Source of the DNA: Desulfobacula sp.
Lineage (GTDB): Bacteria; Desulfobacterota; Desulfobacteria; Desulfobacterales; Desulfobacteraceae
Assembly (NCBI RefSeq): GCF_030145145.1
Contig: NZ_JAQYWD010000038.1
Span: forward strand, 1 to 63,315
Length of the DNA: 63,315 bases
Direction: 5' to 3'
Part shown: in pieces, positions 41,249 to 48,747 of the stretch
How the letters are laid out: every line of letters begins with the position of its first letter
How positions within the stretch are numbered: position 1 is the stretch's first letter
Translations under genes and position numbers: made by a program
The notes under the pieces: model-generated
Told to the model about the DNA's origin: nothing
The model's database searches: none
The model's input: the letters and a program-made list of their open reading frames with translations, nothing else

Positions 41249-43250
41249 TCCGGGAATCTTCAATGATCCCGGTCTGCTGCCCTATGCAGAGGTTATTGCA
41301 AAAAGGCGATGCCGTGCCATTGCCCTTGAAGAAAAACTGAAACAGGGCGACAGGGGCACATTATCGTCTTTTGCGAATTATCATGAGCGGTTCGGTCTCC
41401 ATTTTGAAGCAGATTCCTGGGTGTTCAGGGAATGGGCCCCCAACGCCAGTGAGATGTTTATCCTGTGTGACAGAACCGCCTGGCAGAAACAGGACGCATT
41501 TGCCCTTGAAAGAAAAGTGAATCATGTGTTTGAAGGCCGGTTTCCCAAAGAGACCTTTGCGCATAAAGATCTTTTTAAACTGAGGCTTGCCTGGCCGGGG
41601 GGGGAAGGGGATCGTATTCCAACCGCTGCCACCCGGGTGGTTCAAGATCCCCATACCCTCATTTTCAGCGCCCAGGTCTGGCACCCGGAAAAGCCCTATG
41701 AATGGGAAATTGAACGATTTTCGCCGCCTAAAGAGCCGTTGTTGATCTATGAAACCCACGTGGGGATGGCATTGGAGGAGGGCAGGGTCGGAACCTATAA
41801 AGAGTTTGAACGTCATATCCTGCCGAAAATAATCCATGCCGGGTATAATACGATTCAACTGATGGCCATACAGGAACATCCCTATTATGCGTCCTTTGGG
41901 TATCATGTGTCTAATTTTTTTGCACCTTCTTCCCGTTTTGGAACCCCGGAAGATCTGAAAAGTTTGATTGATACGGCCCACAAAAGTGGCATACGGGTAT
42001 TGATGGATATCATTCATTCCCATGCCGTCACCAATGAAACGGAAGGGATTTCAAAATTTGACGGGACACACTACCAGTTTTTCCATGACGGTCCCAAAGG
42101 GTATCACCGGCAATGGGATTCAAGATGTTTTAATTATCATCGGCCCGAGGTTCTGAATTTTCTTTTGTCTAACCTGAAATACTGGCTCTGGGAATTTAAG
42201 GTTGACGGATTCAGGTTTGACGGGATCACCAGCATGCTTTTTGCGGATCATGGGCTGGGACGGTCTTTTACCTGCTATGCCGATTATTATGGCGATGATG
42301 TGGATGGGGACGCCCTGTCATATTTATACCTTGCCAATCGTCTGATCCATGACATCCGACCGGGGGGGCTTACCATTGCCGAAGATGTCAGCGGATATCC
42401 CGGGCTTGCTGCATCCGCGTCAAAAGGCGGTATTGGGTTTGATTACCGGTATGCCATGGGGATTGCCGATTTCTGGATCAAATTGCTAAAAGATGTTCAA
42501 GATGAACACTGGCATCTTGGCACCCTCTGGCATGAGCTGACAACAAAGCGGCGTGAAGAAAAGACCATCAGCTATGCTGAATCCCATGACCAGGCCCTGG
42601 TGGGGGATAAAACCTTGATGATGCACCTCATGGGCCACACCATTTATACGGCCATGAAAAAAGACCATGCCGGTATGATCACCGACCGGGGCGTGGCCCT
42701 GCATAAGATGATCCGGTTGATTACCATTGCCACGGCAGACTCGGGCTACCTGAATTTCATGGGCAATGAATTCGGGCACCCGGAATGGGTGGATTTCCCG
42801 TCCAAGAGAAACCAGTTTTCCTATCACTATGCCCGGCGGCAGTGGTCGTTAAAATATGATCCGGATCTATATTTTTCTGCATTGGATGAATTTGATCAAC
42901 GAATGATTCTCCTGGTTAAAACCCGGGACCTGTTTGCCTGCTCCCAGATCACACTCTTGTATGTCCATGAGGATGACAAAGTGATCGCCTTTGAAAGAAA
43001 TGCCATGATTTTTGTGTTTAATTTTCATCCCTCCCAGTCGTTTACAGATTATATGTTTGAAGCGCCTCCGGGTGAGTACCGCATGGTTTTCAATTCAGAT
43101 GACCCTATTGTGGGGGGGAAGGGCAGGCTCAAGGAGGATCAGGTTCATTTTACCTTTTTTGATTCAAAAAAATCCGACAAAAAAAACCTGTTAAGTCTTT
43201 ACCTGCCCACAAGAACCGCAATGGTACTGGAACTGAACAGGACAAAATAG
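41214..43250 (+). CDS. glgB: 1,4-alpha-glucan branching enzyme (GH13)
   Basis: The 678-residue enzyme resembles the eukaryotic-type branching enzyme more than E. coli GlgB. A CBM48 domain (FREWAPNASEMFILCD) precedes a GH13 barrel with DIIHSHAV, VDGFRFDGITSML (nucleophile Asp), LTIAEDVSGYP (acid Glu) and SYAESHDQALVG. It makes alpha-1,6 branches in the glycogen built by the preceding synthase. Its start overlaps glgA by 35 bp, showing translational coupling. Confidence 0.9.
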   Translation: MKKCLNDPLLSDPGIFNDPGLLPYAEVIAKRRCRAIALEEKLKQGDRGTLSSFANYHERFGLHFEADSWVFREWAPNASEMFILCDRTAWQKQDAFALERKVNHVFEGRFPKETFAHKDLFKLRLAWPGGEGDRIPTAATRVVQDPHTLIFSAQVWHPEKPYEWEIERFSPPKEPLLIYETHVGMALEEGRVGTYKEFERHILPKIIHAGYNTIQLMAIQEHPYYASFGYHVSNFFAPSSRFGTPEDLKSLIDTAHKSGIRVLMDIIHSHAVTNETEGISKFDGTHYQFFHDGPKGYHRQWDSRCFNYHRPEVLNFLLSNLKYWLWEFKVDGFRFDGITSMLFADHGLGRSFTCYADYYGDDVDGDALSYLYLANRLIHDIRPGGLTIAEDVSGYPGLAASASKGGIGFDYRYAMGIADFWIKLLKDVQDEHWHLGTLWHELTTKRREEKTISYAESHDQALVGDKTLMMHLMGHTIYTAMKKDHAGMITDRGVALHKMIRLITIATADSGYLNFMGNEFGHPEWVDFPSKRNQFSYHYARRQWSLKYDPDLYFSALDEFDQRMILLVKTRDLFACSQITLLYVHEDDKVIAFERNAMIFVFNFHPSQSFTDYMFEAPPGEYRMVFNSDDPIVGGKGRLKEDQVHFTFFDSKKSDKKNLLSLYLPTRTAMVLELNRTK

Positions 43251-43271
43251 TTTTATTTATTTTTTTTAGTA

Positions 43272-43300
43272 TTGACACGCGTGGAAAGGATCTATAGAGT
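43272..43300 (+). promoter_or_regulatory. Sigma-70-like promoter of the aromatic biosynthesis gene
   Basis: A consensus -35 TTGACA (43272-43277) is followed after 17 bp by TAGAGT (43295-43300, 4 of 6 to TATAAT). Transcription from here would include the whole Phe-rich leader. Confidence 0.55.
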
Positions 43301-43334
43301 ACAAAAATATTTCAGATTAATAATGGATAAAAAA

Positions 43335-43406
43335 ATGAATAAAATGACACACATTAACATATTTACTTTTGGACGTTTCTTTTTTAGGAGCGTTCATCCG
43401 GTGTGA
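43335..43406 (+). CDS. Phenylalanine-rich leader peptide of the attenuator
   Basis: An ATG at 43335 opens a 23-codon frame ending with TGA at 43406. Phe occupies positions 10, 12, 15, 16 and 17 (TFGRFFF around the cluster), five of 23 residues. An in-frame ATG at 43323 would add four residues; ribosome sites are weak for both. It resembles E. coli PheL in role and composition, not in sequence. When charged tRNA-Phe is scarce, ribosomes would stall here and allow an antiterminator to form. The downstream gene encodes DAHP synthase fused to prephenate dehydratase, the committed Phe enzyme. Confidence 0.75.
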   Translation: MNKMTHINIFTFGRFFFRSVHPV

Positions 43407-43466
43407 CGCTTTATTTTTTAGTTAAATAGAGCCCCGGGTGGACATTGAGCCACCCGGGGCTTTTTT
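43389..43466 (+). promoter_or_regulatory. Attenuator with alternative hairpins
   Basis: Three hand-folded pairings are possible. Hairpin 1:2 is AGCGT (43389-43393) with ACGCT (43406-43410). An antiterminator pairs GTTCATCCGG (43392-43401) with CCGGGTGGAC (43434-43443), 10 bp with two G-U pairs. The terminator pairs 43431-43441 with 43450-43460. The antiterminator and terminator share 43434-43441, so they are mutually exclusive. Confidence 0.65.
43431..43466 (+). terminator. Attenuator terminator 1
   Basis: A perfect 11-bp GC-rich stem (GCCCCGGGTGG at 43431-43441, its complement at 43450-43460) is followed by six T residues. It lies 25 bp after the leader stop codon. Confidence 0.85.
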
Positions 43467-43474
43467 AGTTTTCA

Positions 43475-43506
43475 GGCCCTGGGAAAATTTTTCCAGGGCC
43501 TTTTTT
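43475..43506 (+). terminator. Second tandem terminator in the leader
   Basis: GGCCCTGG (43475-43482) pairs with CCAGGGCC (43493-43500) and is followed by TTTTTTATTT. Because it lies beyond terminator 1, read-through transcripts must also pass it; it may form part of the control or tighten basal repression. Confidence 0.75.
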
Positions 43507-43549
43507 ATTTTAAACCGAATGGTTCAATTATTTAACAGGGAGAAAATCA

Positions 43550-45418
43550 ATGATTCTTGTACTTGACAACAAAATTAGTCAGCCCCAGAAGAACACCATT
43601 TTAAACCGGCTGTCGGATGAACAGTGTATCACCCGGGAAATCATGGATGCCGGCAGAAATGTCATCGGCATTATCGGTAAAACCAGGACAAGCCTGGAGG
43701 CGTTCAAACAAATGGAGGGGGTGGTGGATGCTGTTCCCATTAAGACAGCCTATAAACTGGCCAGCCGGGAGTTCAAATCTGAAGATACCCGGGTGAAGAT
43801 CGGCAATGTCGTGGTGGGGGGAGATCGGATTGTCATTGTGGCCGGGCCGTGCGCCGTGGAAAGTCATGACCAGGCCATGACCATTGCCCGGGAGGTGAAA
43901 AAATACGGGGCGGTTCTGTTCCGTGGGGGTGCCTATAAACCCCGGTCTTCACCATACTCTTTCCAGGGGCTGGAGGAAGAAGGGCTCAAGATCCTGGCCG
44001 ATGTCAGGGAAAAAACCGGACTGGGTGTGGTCACAGAAATGACATCCGTGTCCCAGGCAGACCTGATGCTGCAGTATGTGGATGTGGTCCAGATCGGCGC
44101 CCGGAACATGCAGAATTTTGAACTGTTAAAATGTGTGGGCCGCATGGACATACCGGTTGTGTTGAAGCGGGGACTGGCTGCCACCATCGAGGAATGGCTG
44201 ATGTCTGCGGAATATATTATGGCCGGCGGAAACAGCAATGTTATTTTGTGTGAAAGGGGCATCCGAACCTTTGAACCCTATACGAGAAATACCCTGGACT
44301 TATCCGCTATCCCGGTTCTTAAAAAATTAACCCATCTGCCCATTATCATTGATCCCAGCCATGCCACCGGCATCCGGGAAAAAGTCAGCCCCATGGCAAG
44401 GGCTGCCGTGGCAGCAGGAGCGGATGCCCTCATGATCGAGGTCCACAACAACCCGGACCAGGCCCTTTCCGACGGACCTCAGAGTCTGTACCCTGAACAA
44501 TTTGGTCAACTGACCCGGGATATTTATGTGATTGCCCCGGTTGTGGGCAAACAGCTGGATTTTGATTATTTGAAAAAATCAGAGCTGATCAATAACCTGG
44601 CAGCGGAAGACTCTAAAACCGCAGCATTTATAGGGGAATACGGGGCTTACAGCCACAAGGCCAGCCTGGGGTATTTCGGAGAAGAGATTACACCGGTTCC
44701 CATGAAAACCTTTAAGGATATATTCCATGCCGTGCAGAGCGGCAATTGCCAGTATGGTGTTATCCCCTTGGAAAACTCGCTGTCCGGGTCCATTCATGAG
44801 AATTTTGATTTGCTCCAGGAATATAATTTGAAAATCATCGGGGAGATTACCATACGGGTGCAGCATGCCTTGATTGCCCATGGCGGTGTTTCAAAGACGG
44901 ACATCAAAAGAATCCTTGCACCGCCCCCGGCATTTTCCCAATGCAAAAACTACCTGGATCAATATCCGGATATTGAACTGGTCCCGGTAACCGCCACATC
45001 CAGTGCGGTAAGGCAGGTCAAAGACTCAGAAGACAAATACGCTGCTGCCATCGGATCCGCCATGGCCGCCAGTATTTTTGAAATGACCATCCTTGAGGAG
45101 TCCATTGAAGACAATCCACGGAATTACACCCGGTTTGCCATTATTGCCAAAGAGGTCAAAGGGCATAAAAAAGTGGATAAAACCTCCATTATTTTTTCCA
45201 CGGGCAACAAACCCGGTGCGTTGTTTGAAGTAATGAAAGTGTTTTCAGAATATCAGATCAACCTAGTCAAACTGGAATCCCGGCCCATGTTGGGAAAACC
45301 CTGGGAATACATGTTTTACGCAGACCTTGAAGCGGATATCGAAAGCCCGGAGCTGGCCCCGGTCATGGAACGACTCCAGGAGAAATCAGAGAATTTGAGA
45401 ATCCTGGGACGGTATTAA
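43550..45418 (+). CDS. Fused 3-deoxy-7-phosphoheptulonate synthase / prephenate dehydratase
   Basis: The 622-residue fusion has an N-terminal ferredoxin-like regulatory part (1-70) and a type I-beta DAHP synthase (about 75-340: IVAGPCAVES, FRGGAYKPR, VLKRG, IIDPSHATG). A prephenate dehydratase follows (about 363-540: FIGEYGAYSHKA, VIPLENSLSGSIHE, NYTRFAI with the TRF catalytic site), then a C-terminal ACT domain (GALFEVMKVF, LESRP), the usual Phe-binding site. There is no chorismate mutase domain. One protein thus makes the first shikimate-pathway step and the last committed Phe step, and could be inhibited by Phe through the ACT domain. The Phe attenuator just upstream gives a second level of control. 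GGGAG precedes ATG 43550. Confidence 0.92.
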   Translation: MILVLDNKISQPQKNTILNRLSDEQCITREIMDAGRNVIGIIGKTRTSLEAFKQMEGVVDAVPIKTAYKLASREFKSEDTRVKIGNVVVGGDRIVIVAGPCAVESHDQAMTIAREVKKYGAVLFRGGAYKPRSSPYSFQGLEEEGLKILADVREKTGLGVVTEMTSVSQADLMLQYVDVVQIGARNMQNFELLKCVGRMDIPVVLKRGLAATIEEWLMSAEYIMAGGNSNVILCERGIRTFEPYTRNTLDLSAIPVLKKLTHLPIIIDPSHATGIREKVSPMARAAVAAGADALMIEVHNNPDQALSDGPQSLYPEQFGQLTRDIYVIAPVVGKQLDFDYLKKSELINNLAAEDSKTAAFIGEYGAYSHKASLGYFGEEITPVPMKTFKDIFHAVQSGNCQYGVIPLENSLSGSIHENFDLLQEYNLKIIGEITIRVQHALIAHGGVSKTDIKRILAPPPAFSQCKNYLDQYPDIELVPVTATSSAVRQVKDSEDKYAAAIGSAMAASIFEMTILEESIEDNPRNYTRFAIIAKEVKGHKKVDKTSIIFSTGNKPGALFEVMKVFSEYQINLVKLESRPMLGKPWEYMFYADLEADIESPELAPVMERLQEKSENLRILGRY

Positions 45419-46080
45419 AGGGAGGCAGTGCCGGGCCGCAGCTTTTTCATAACCGCCATCAGTTGGAATTTTGTATATTGGGCATGTTGTTCCATGGCCT
45501 GGGTGGTTTTTTCCCTGTCTTTGGACAGAAGGGCCTGATAGATGATCGTATGCTGATCAATCAGCTCATCCATTAAGTGTGGAACAAAATTCAAACCATG
45601 TCGGTATTTAATGATTAAATCACTTAGATTATTGCATACCTGAAAAAGGGCCTCGCTCCTTGTGGCTCGATAGATAATGGAATGAAACGCAATGTCAAGG
45701 TCGGTTGTTTTAGACGGTTCCCCGGACTTGATGGCGGCTTTTGTTTCCTCTATATTGTCACGCAAGTTCTGTAACTCTTCAACGGTGATATGTTCAATTG
45801 CCCGTTGAATGGCAATCTGTTCAATTTCCGACCGTGTGGTAAACAGATCCTGGATTTCATTATCGGATAGATCTTCCACCCTGTACCCGACCTGGGGGAT
45901 TGAGCGTAACAGTCTTTCCTGGGAAAGTTTCTGCAATGCGTATCTTACCGGTTCGCAGCTGACATTGAGCGTGTCGGCAATCGTTGTTTCTGTTATGTTT
46001 GTCCCGGCTGGCAGTTTGCCTGATACAATGTCAAGGCGAAGGGAGTTATAAACTTTTTTCTTTAATTCGTTGTCCGTCAT
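45415..46080 (-). CDS. GntR-family transcriptional regulator (FadR/FCD type)
   Basis: The 221-residue regulator has an N-terminal winged helix (residues 1-75: DNELKKKVYNSLRLDIVSG, ETTIADTLNVSCEPVRYALQ) and a C-terminal all-helical FCD domain with the metal-type His/Asp residues (TDLDIAFHSIIY, DQHTIIYQALLS). FCD regulators bind carboxylic acids or similar ligands. Its 3' end overlaps the convergent aromatic gene by 4 bp. It may control its upstream EamA transporter gene, 74 bp away on the same strand. Confidence 0.88.
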   Translation of the reverse strand: MTDNELKKKVYNSLRLDIVSGKLPAGTNITETTIADTLNVSCEPVRYALQKLSQERLLRSIPQVGYRVEDLSDNEIQDLFTTRSEIEQIAIQRAIEHITVEELQNLRDNIEETKAAIKSGEPSKTTDLDIAFHSIIYRATRSEALFQVCNNLSDLIIKYRHGLNFVPHLMDELIDQHTIIYQALLSKDREKTTQAMEQHAQYTKFQLMAVMKKLRPGTASL

Positions 46081-46154
46081 GATACCCGCTTTTAATAGTT
46101 TTTTAGATACCTATTGTATACGGGTGGTGATTGTCAAGTGCAAAATATTTGATT

Positions 46155-47012
46155 TTATTTGCGGCTGGCCACAAGGGTCGTACCAATGATGATCACCCCG
46201 CCGACAAGGGTTCTGATGCCCGGCATTTCATTGAGGCAGATAAAGGCCAGAAGAATCCCGTAAACCGGTTCAAGCCCGGCAATGACGGCGGCGGTCTGGG
46301 CCCGTATAGCGGTCAGGGAAGAAATGAACAGCGTATGGGCAAGGGCTGTGCAGAATACGCCTAAAAAGAGGAGATAGGGCAGGTCGGTCAGTTGCGGGGA
46401 GGTCATGGGCAGGGTCAGGATGGGCAACACTAAAAAGAGGGCTGCAAAAAGGTTCTGATAAAATGCCACGGCAATGGCATCGGAAATCCTTGCGTTTCTC
46501 CTGTTGACAAGGGTCAAAAGAGCAAAGGTGAATCCTGACAGGATGCCGGAAAATGCCCCTTTGGTGATGGTGTTTGACAGATCAAACTCCGGGATCACCA
46601 GCAGAATACCGATAAACACGGCACCGGCCATAAAGATGTCCTTGGCTTTCAATTCTTCTTTGAACACCAGGGGTTCTAAAAAAGTTACAAACAACGGAAA
46701 GGTGGAAAAGGTGACCAGGCCCACGGCCGCACTCGACATCTGAATGGAAAGAAAAAAACTCCACCAGTGAACGGCCAGAAGGATGCCCTGGAGGATAAAC
46801 AGCAAATATTCTTTTTTCCCGAAGGCAAACAATACGGTTTTTGAAAACCATCGTGCATACACAAACAAAGCAATGGACCCAAAAAAGGTCCTGCCCAGGA
46901 CAATATAAAACGGACTGCACGATAAAACCTTTCCGAACAGACCGGCACACCCGAACAGGAGAACAGCCATATGGATGTGTGCAATCCCTTTGTTCTTGGA
47001 GACCGATTTCAA
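46155..47012 (-). CDS. EamA/DMT-family transporter
   Basis: The 285-residue protein has about ten TM helices with the duplicated EamA layout (IHMAVLLFGCAGLFGK at the start, ALLTLVNRRNARI in the middle, LEPVYGILLAFICLNE near the end). DMT proteins export metabolites or amino acids; the substrate is unknown. It follows ettA by 10 bp and precedes a GntR gene, so it may be read with ettA. Confidence 0.88.
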   Translation of the reverse strand: MKSVSKNKGIAHIHMAVLLFGCAGLFGKVLSCSPFYIVLGRTFFGSIALFVYARWFSKTVLFAFGKKEYLLFILQGILLAVHWWSFFLSIQMSSAAVGLVTFSTFPLFVTFLEPLVFKEELKAKDIFMAGAVFIGILLVIPEFDLSNTITKGAFSGILSGFTFALLTLVNRRNARISDAIAVAFYQNLFAALFLVLPILTLPMTSPQLTDLPYLLFLGVFCTALAHTLFISSLTAIRAQTAAVIAGLEPVYGILLAFICLNEMPGIRTLVGGVIIIGTTLVASRK

Positions 47013-47022
47013 ATGAAACCCA

Positions 47023-48705
47023 TTACCGGGTGAGCTGGCGGTATTTTATCCGGGTGGGCTGATCTGCTTTTATGCCCAGTCGTTTTTTCCGATCTCGTTC
47101 ATAATCGGAATAAGACCCTTCAAAAAACAGGACTTGGCTATCGCCTTCAAAGGCCAGGATATGGGTGGCAATCCGGTCTAAAAACCACCGGTCATGGCTG
47201 ATAATGACAGCACAGCCGGCAAAGTTTTCCAGGGCTTCTTCCAAAGCCCGAAGTGTGTTGACATCCAGATCATTGGTGGGCTCATCCAACAATAGAACAT
47301 TGGCTTCCAGCTTTAGCAAGGTGGCCAGATGCACCCGGTTTCTTTCTCCACCGGAGATATTTTTGACCTTTTTTTGCTGGTCAGAACCGGAGAAATTAAA
47401 TTTTGCCACATAGGCCCGGGCGTTGATTTCCCTGCCACCAATGAACAGCTTCTCGTTTCCATCGGAGATTACTTCAAAAATGGTTCGTTCAGGATCAAGG
47501 GTATCCCGTTCCTGATCTACATAGGCCAGTTTGACGCTCTGGCCCAGTTCAATGGTGCCGGAGTCGGGTGTTTCCCGGGCTGTGATCATGTTGAAAAGCG
47601 TTGTTTTGCCGGCCCCATTGGGTCCGACAACCCCGATGATAGCGCCGGGAGGGATGACAAAGGTCATGTTTTCCACCAGGAGCTTGTTGTCAAAGGCTTT
47701 GGAAACATCGTTGGCCACAATGACTTTTTCGCCAAGTCTTGGCCCGGGTGGAATAAAGATTTCCAGATCCGCTTCCTGTTGTTTGACATCTTTTTTCAAA
47801 AGGTCTTCATAGGCTTTGATCCTGGCCTTTGACTTGGACCGTTTGCCTTTGGGGGACATGCGGATCCATTCCAACTCCCGTTGAAGGGTCTGCTGACGTT
47901 TGGATTCTGTTTTCTGTTCATAGGCCAGGCGGTTTTGTTTCTGTTCCAGCCAGGAAGAGTAATTGCCTTTCCAGGGAATCCCTTCCCCCCGGTCCAGCTC
48001 AAGAATCCATCCCGCCACATTGTCCAGGAAATACCGGTCATGGGTGACGGCAATAACGGTTCCTTCATACCGGCTTAAATGCTCTTCCAGCCAGCCGACA
48101 GACTCTGCATCCAGATGGTTGGTGGGCTCATCCAGCAATAGAATATCCGGTTTCTGCAGTAAAAGTCGGCAAAGGGCTACCCGTCTTTTTTCACCCCCCG
48201 AGATCACATTGACCACTGTATCTCCCGGCGGACACCGCAGGGCATCCATGGCCATTTTTAGTTTGGAATCCAGATCCCAGGCATTCAAGTGATCCAGCTG
48301 TTCCTGGATTCTACCCTGTTTTTCAATCAGCTTGTCCATTTCATCGTCTGACATGGGCGTGGCAAAGTCTTCTGAAATTTTTTCATACGCAGCTAACAAC
48401 TCAACCGTCTCTTTAACGCCTTCTTCAACAATTTCCCGGACGGTTTTCTGGCTGTCCATAAGGGGTTCCTGTTCTAGAAACCCGATGGTCAATCCTTTGG
48501 CAAGGGTGGTTTCACCTGAAAACTCTGGATCAACACCGGCCATGATTCTTAATAATGAGCTTTTACCGGAACCGTTTAGCCCAAGGACACCGATCTTTGC
48601 ACCATAAAAATAAGACAGGGAAATATCTTTGAGTACCTGTTTTTGACCATGGAATTTACTCAATCTGTCCATGGAATAGATTATTTTTTTTGTATCTTCT
48701 GACAT
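47023..48705 (-). CDS. ettA: Energy-dependent translational throttle protein EttA (ABC-F)
   Basis: The 560-residue ABC-F protein has two ATPase domains (GLNGSGKSSLLRIMAG and GPNGAGKTTLFNM), two signature motifs (ISGGEKRRVALCR, ISGGERNRVHLATL) and two Walker B sites (LLLDEPTNHLD, LLLDEPTNDLD). The linker after the first domain, including GEGIPWKGNYSSWLEQK, is typical of EttA. EttA binds the ribosomal E site and gates the first elongation step by energy level. Length equals the family norm. Confidence 0.93.
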   Translation of the reverse strand: MSEDTKKIIYSMDRLSKFHGQKQVLKDISLSYFYGAKIGVLGLNGSGKSSLLRIMAGVDPEFSGETTLAKGLTIGFLEQEPLMDSQKTVREIVEEGVKETVELLAAYEKISEDFATPMSDDEMDKLIEKQGRIQEQLDHLNAWDLDSKLKMAMDALRCPPGDTVVNVISGGEKRRVALCRLLLQKPDILLLDEPTNHLDAESVGWLEEHLSRYEGTVIAVTHDRYFLDNVAGWILELDRGEGIPWKGNYSSWLEQKQNRLAYEQKTESKRQQTLQRELEWIRMSPKGKRSKSKARIKAYEDLLKKDVKQQEADLEIFIPPGPRLGEKVIVANDVSKAFDNKLLVENMTFVIPPGAIIGVVGPNGAGKTTLFNMITARETPDSGTIELGQSVKLAYVDQERDTLDPERTIFEVISDGNEKLFIGGREINARAYVAKFNFSGSDQQKKVKNISGGERNRVHLATLLKLEANVLLLDEPTNDLDVNTLRALEEALENFAGCAVIISHDRWFLDRIATHILAFEGDSQVLFFEGSYSDYERDRKKRLGIKADQPTRIKYRQLTR

Positions 48706-48747
48706 AAGACATTCTCCTATCCTATCTATTAAGTTGTTGAATGGGTT

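Noticed and set aside
43251-43549. T-box or riboswitch in place of an attenuator
   Set aside because: No T-box consensus or known riboswitch core was seen; the Phe-rich leader frame and mutually exclusive stems explain the region better.
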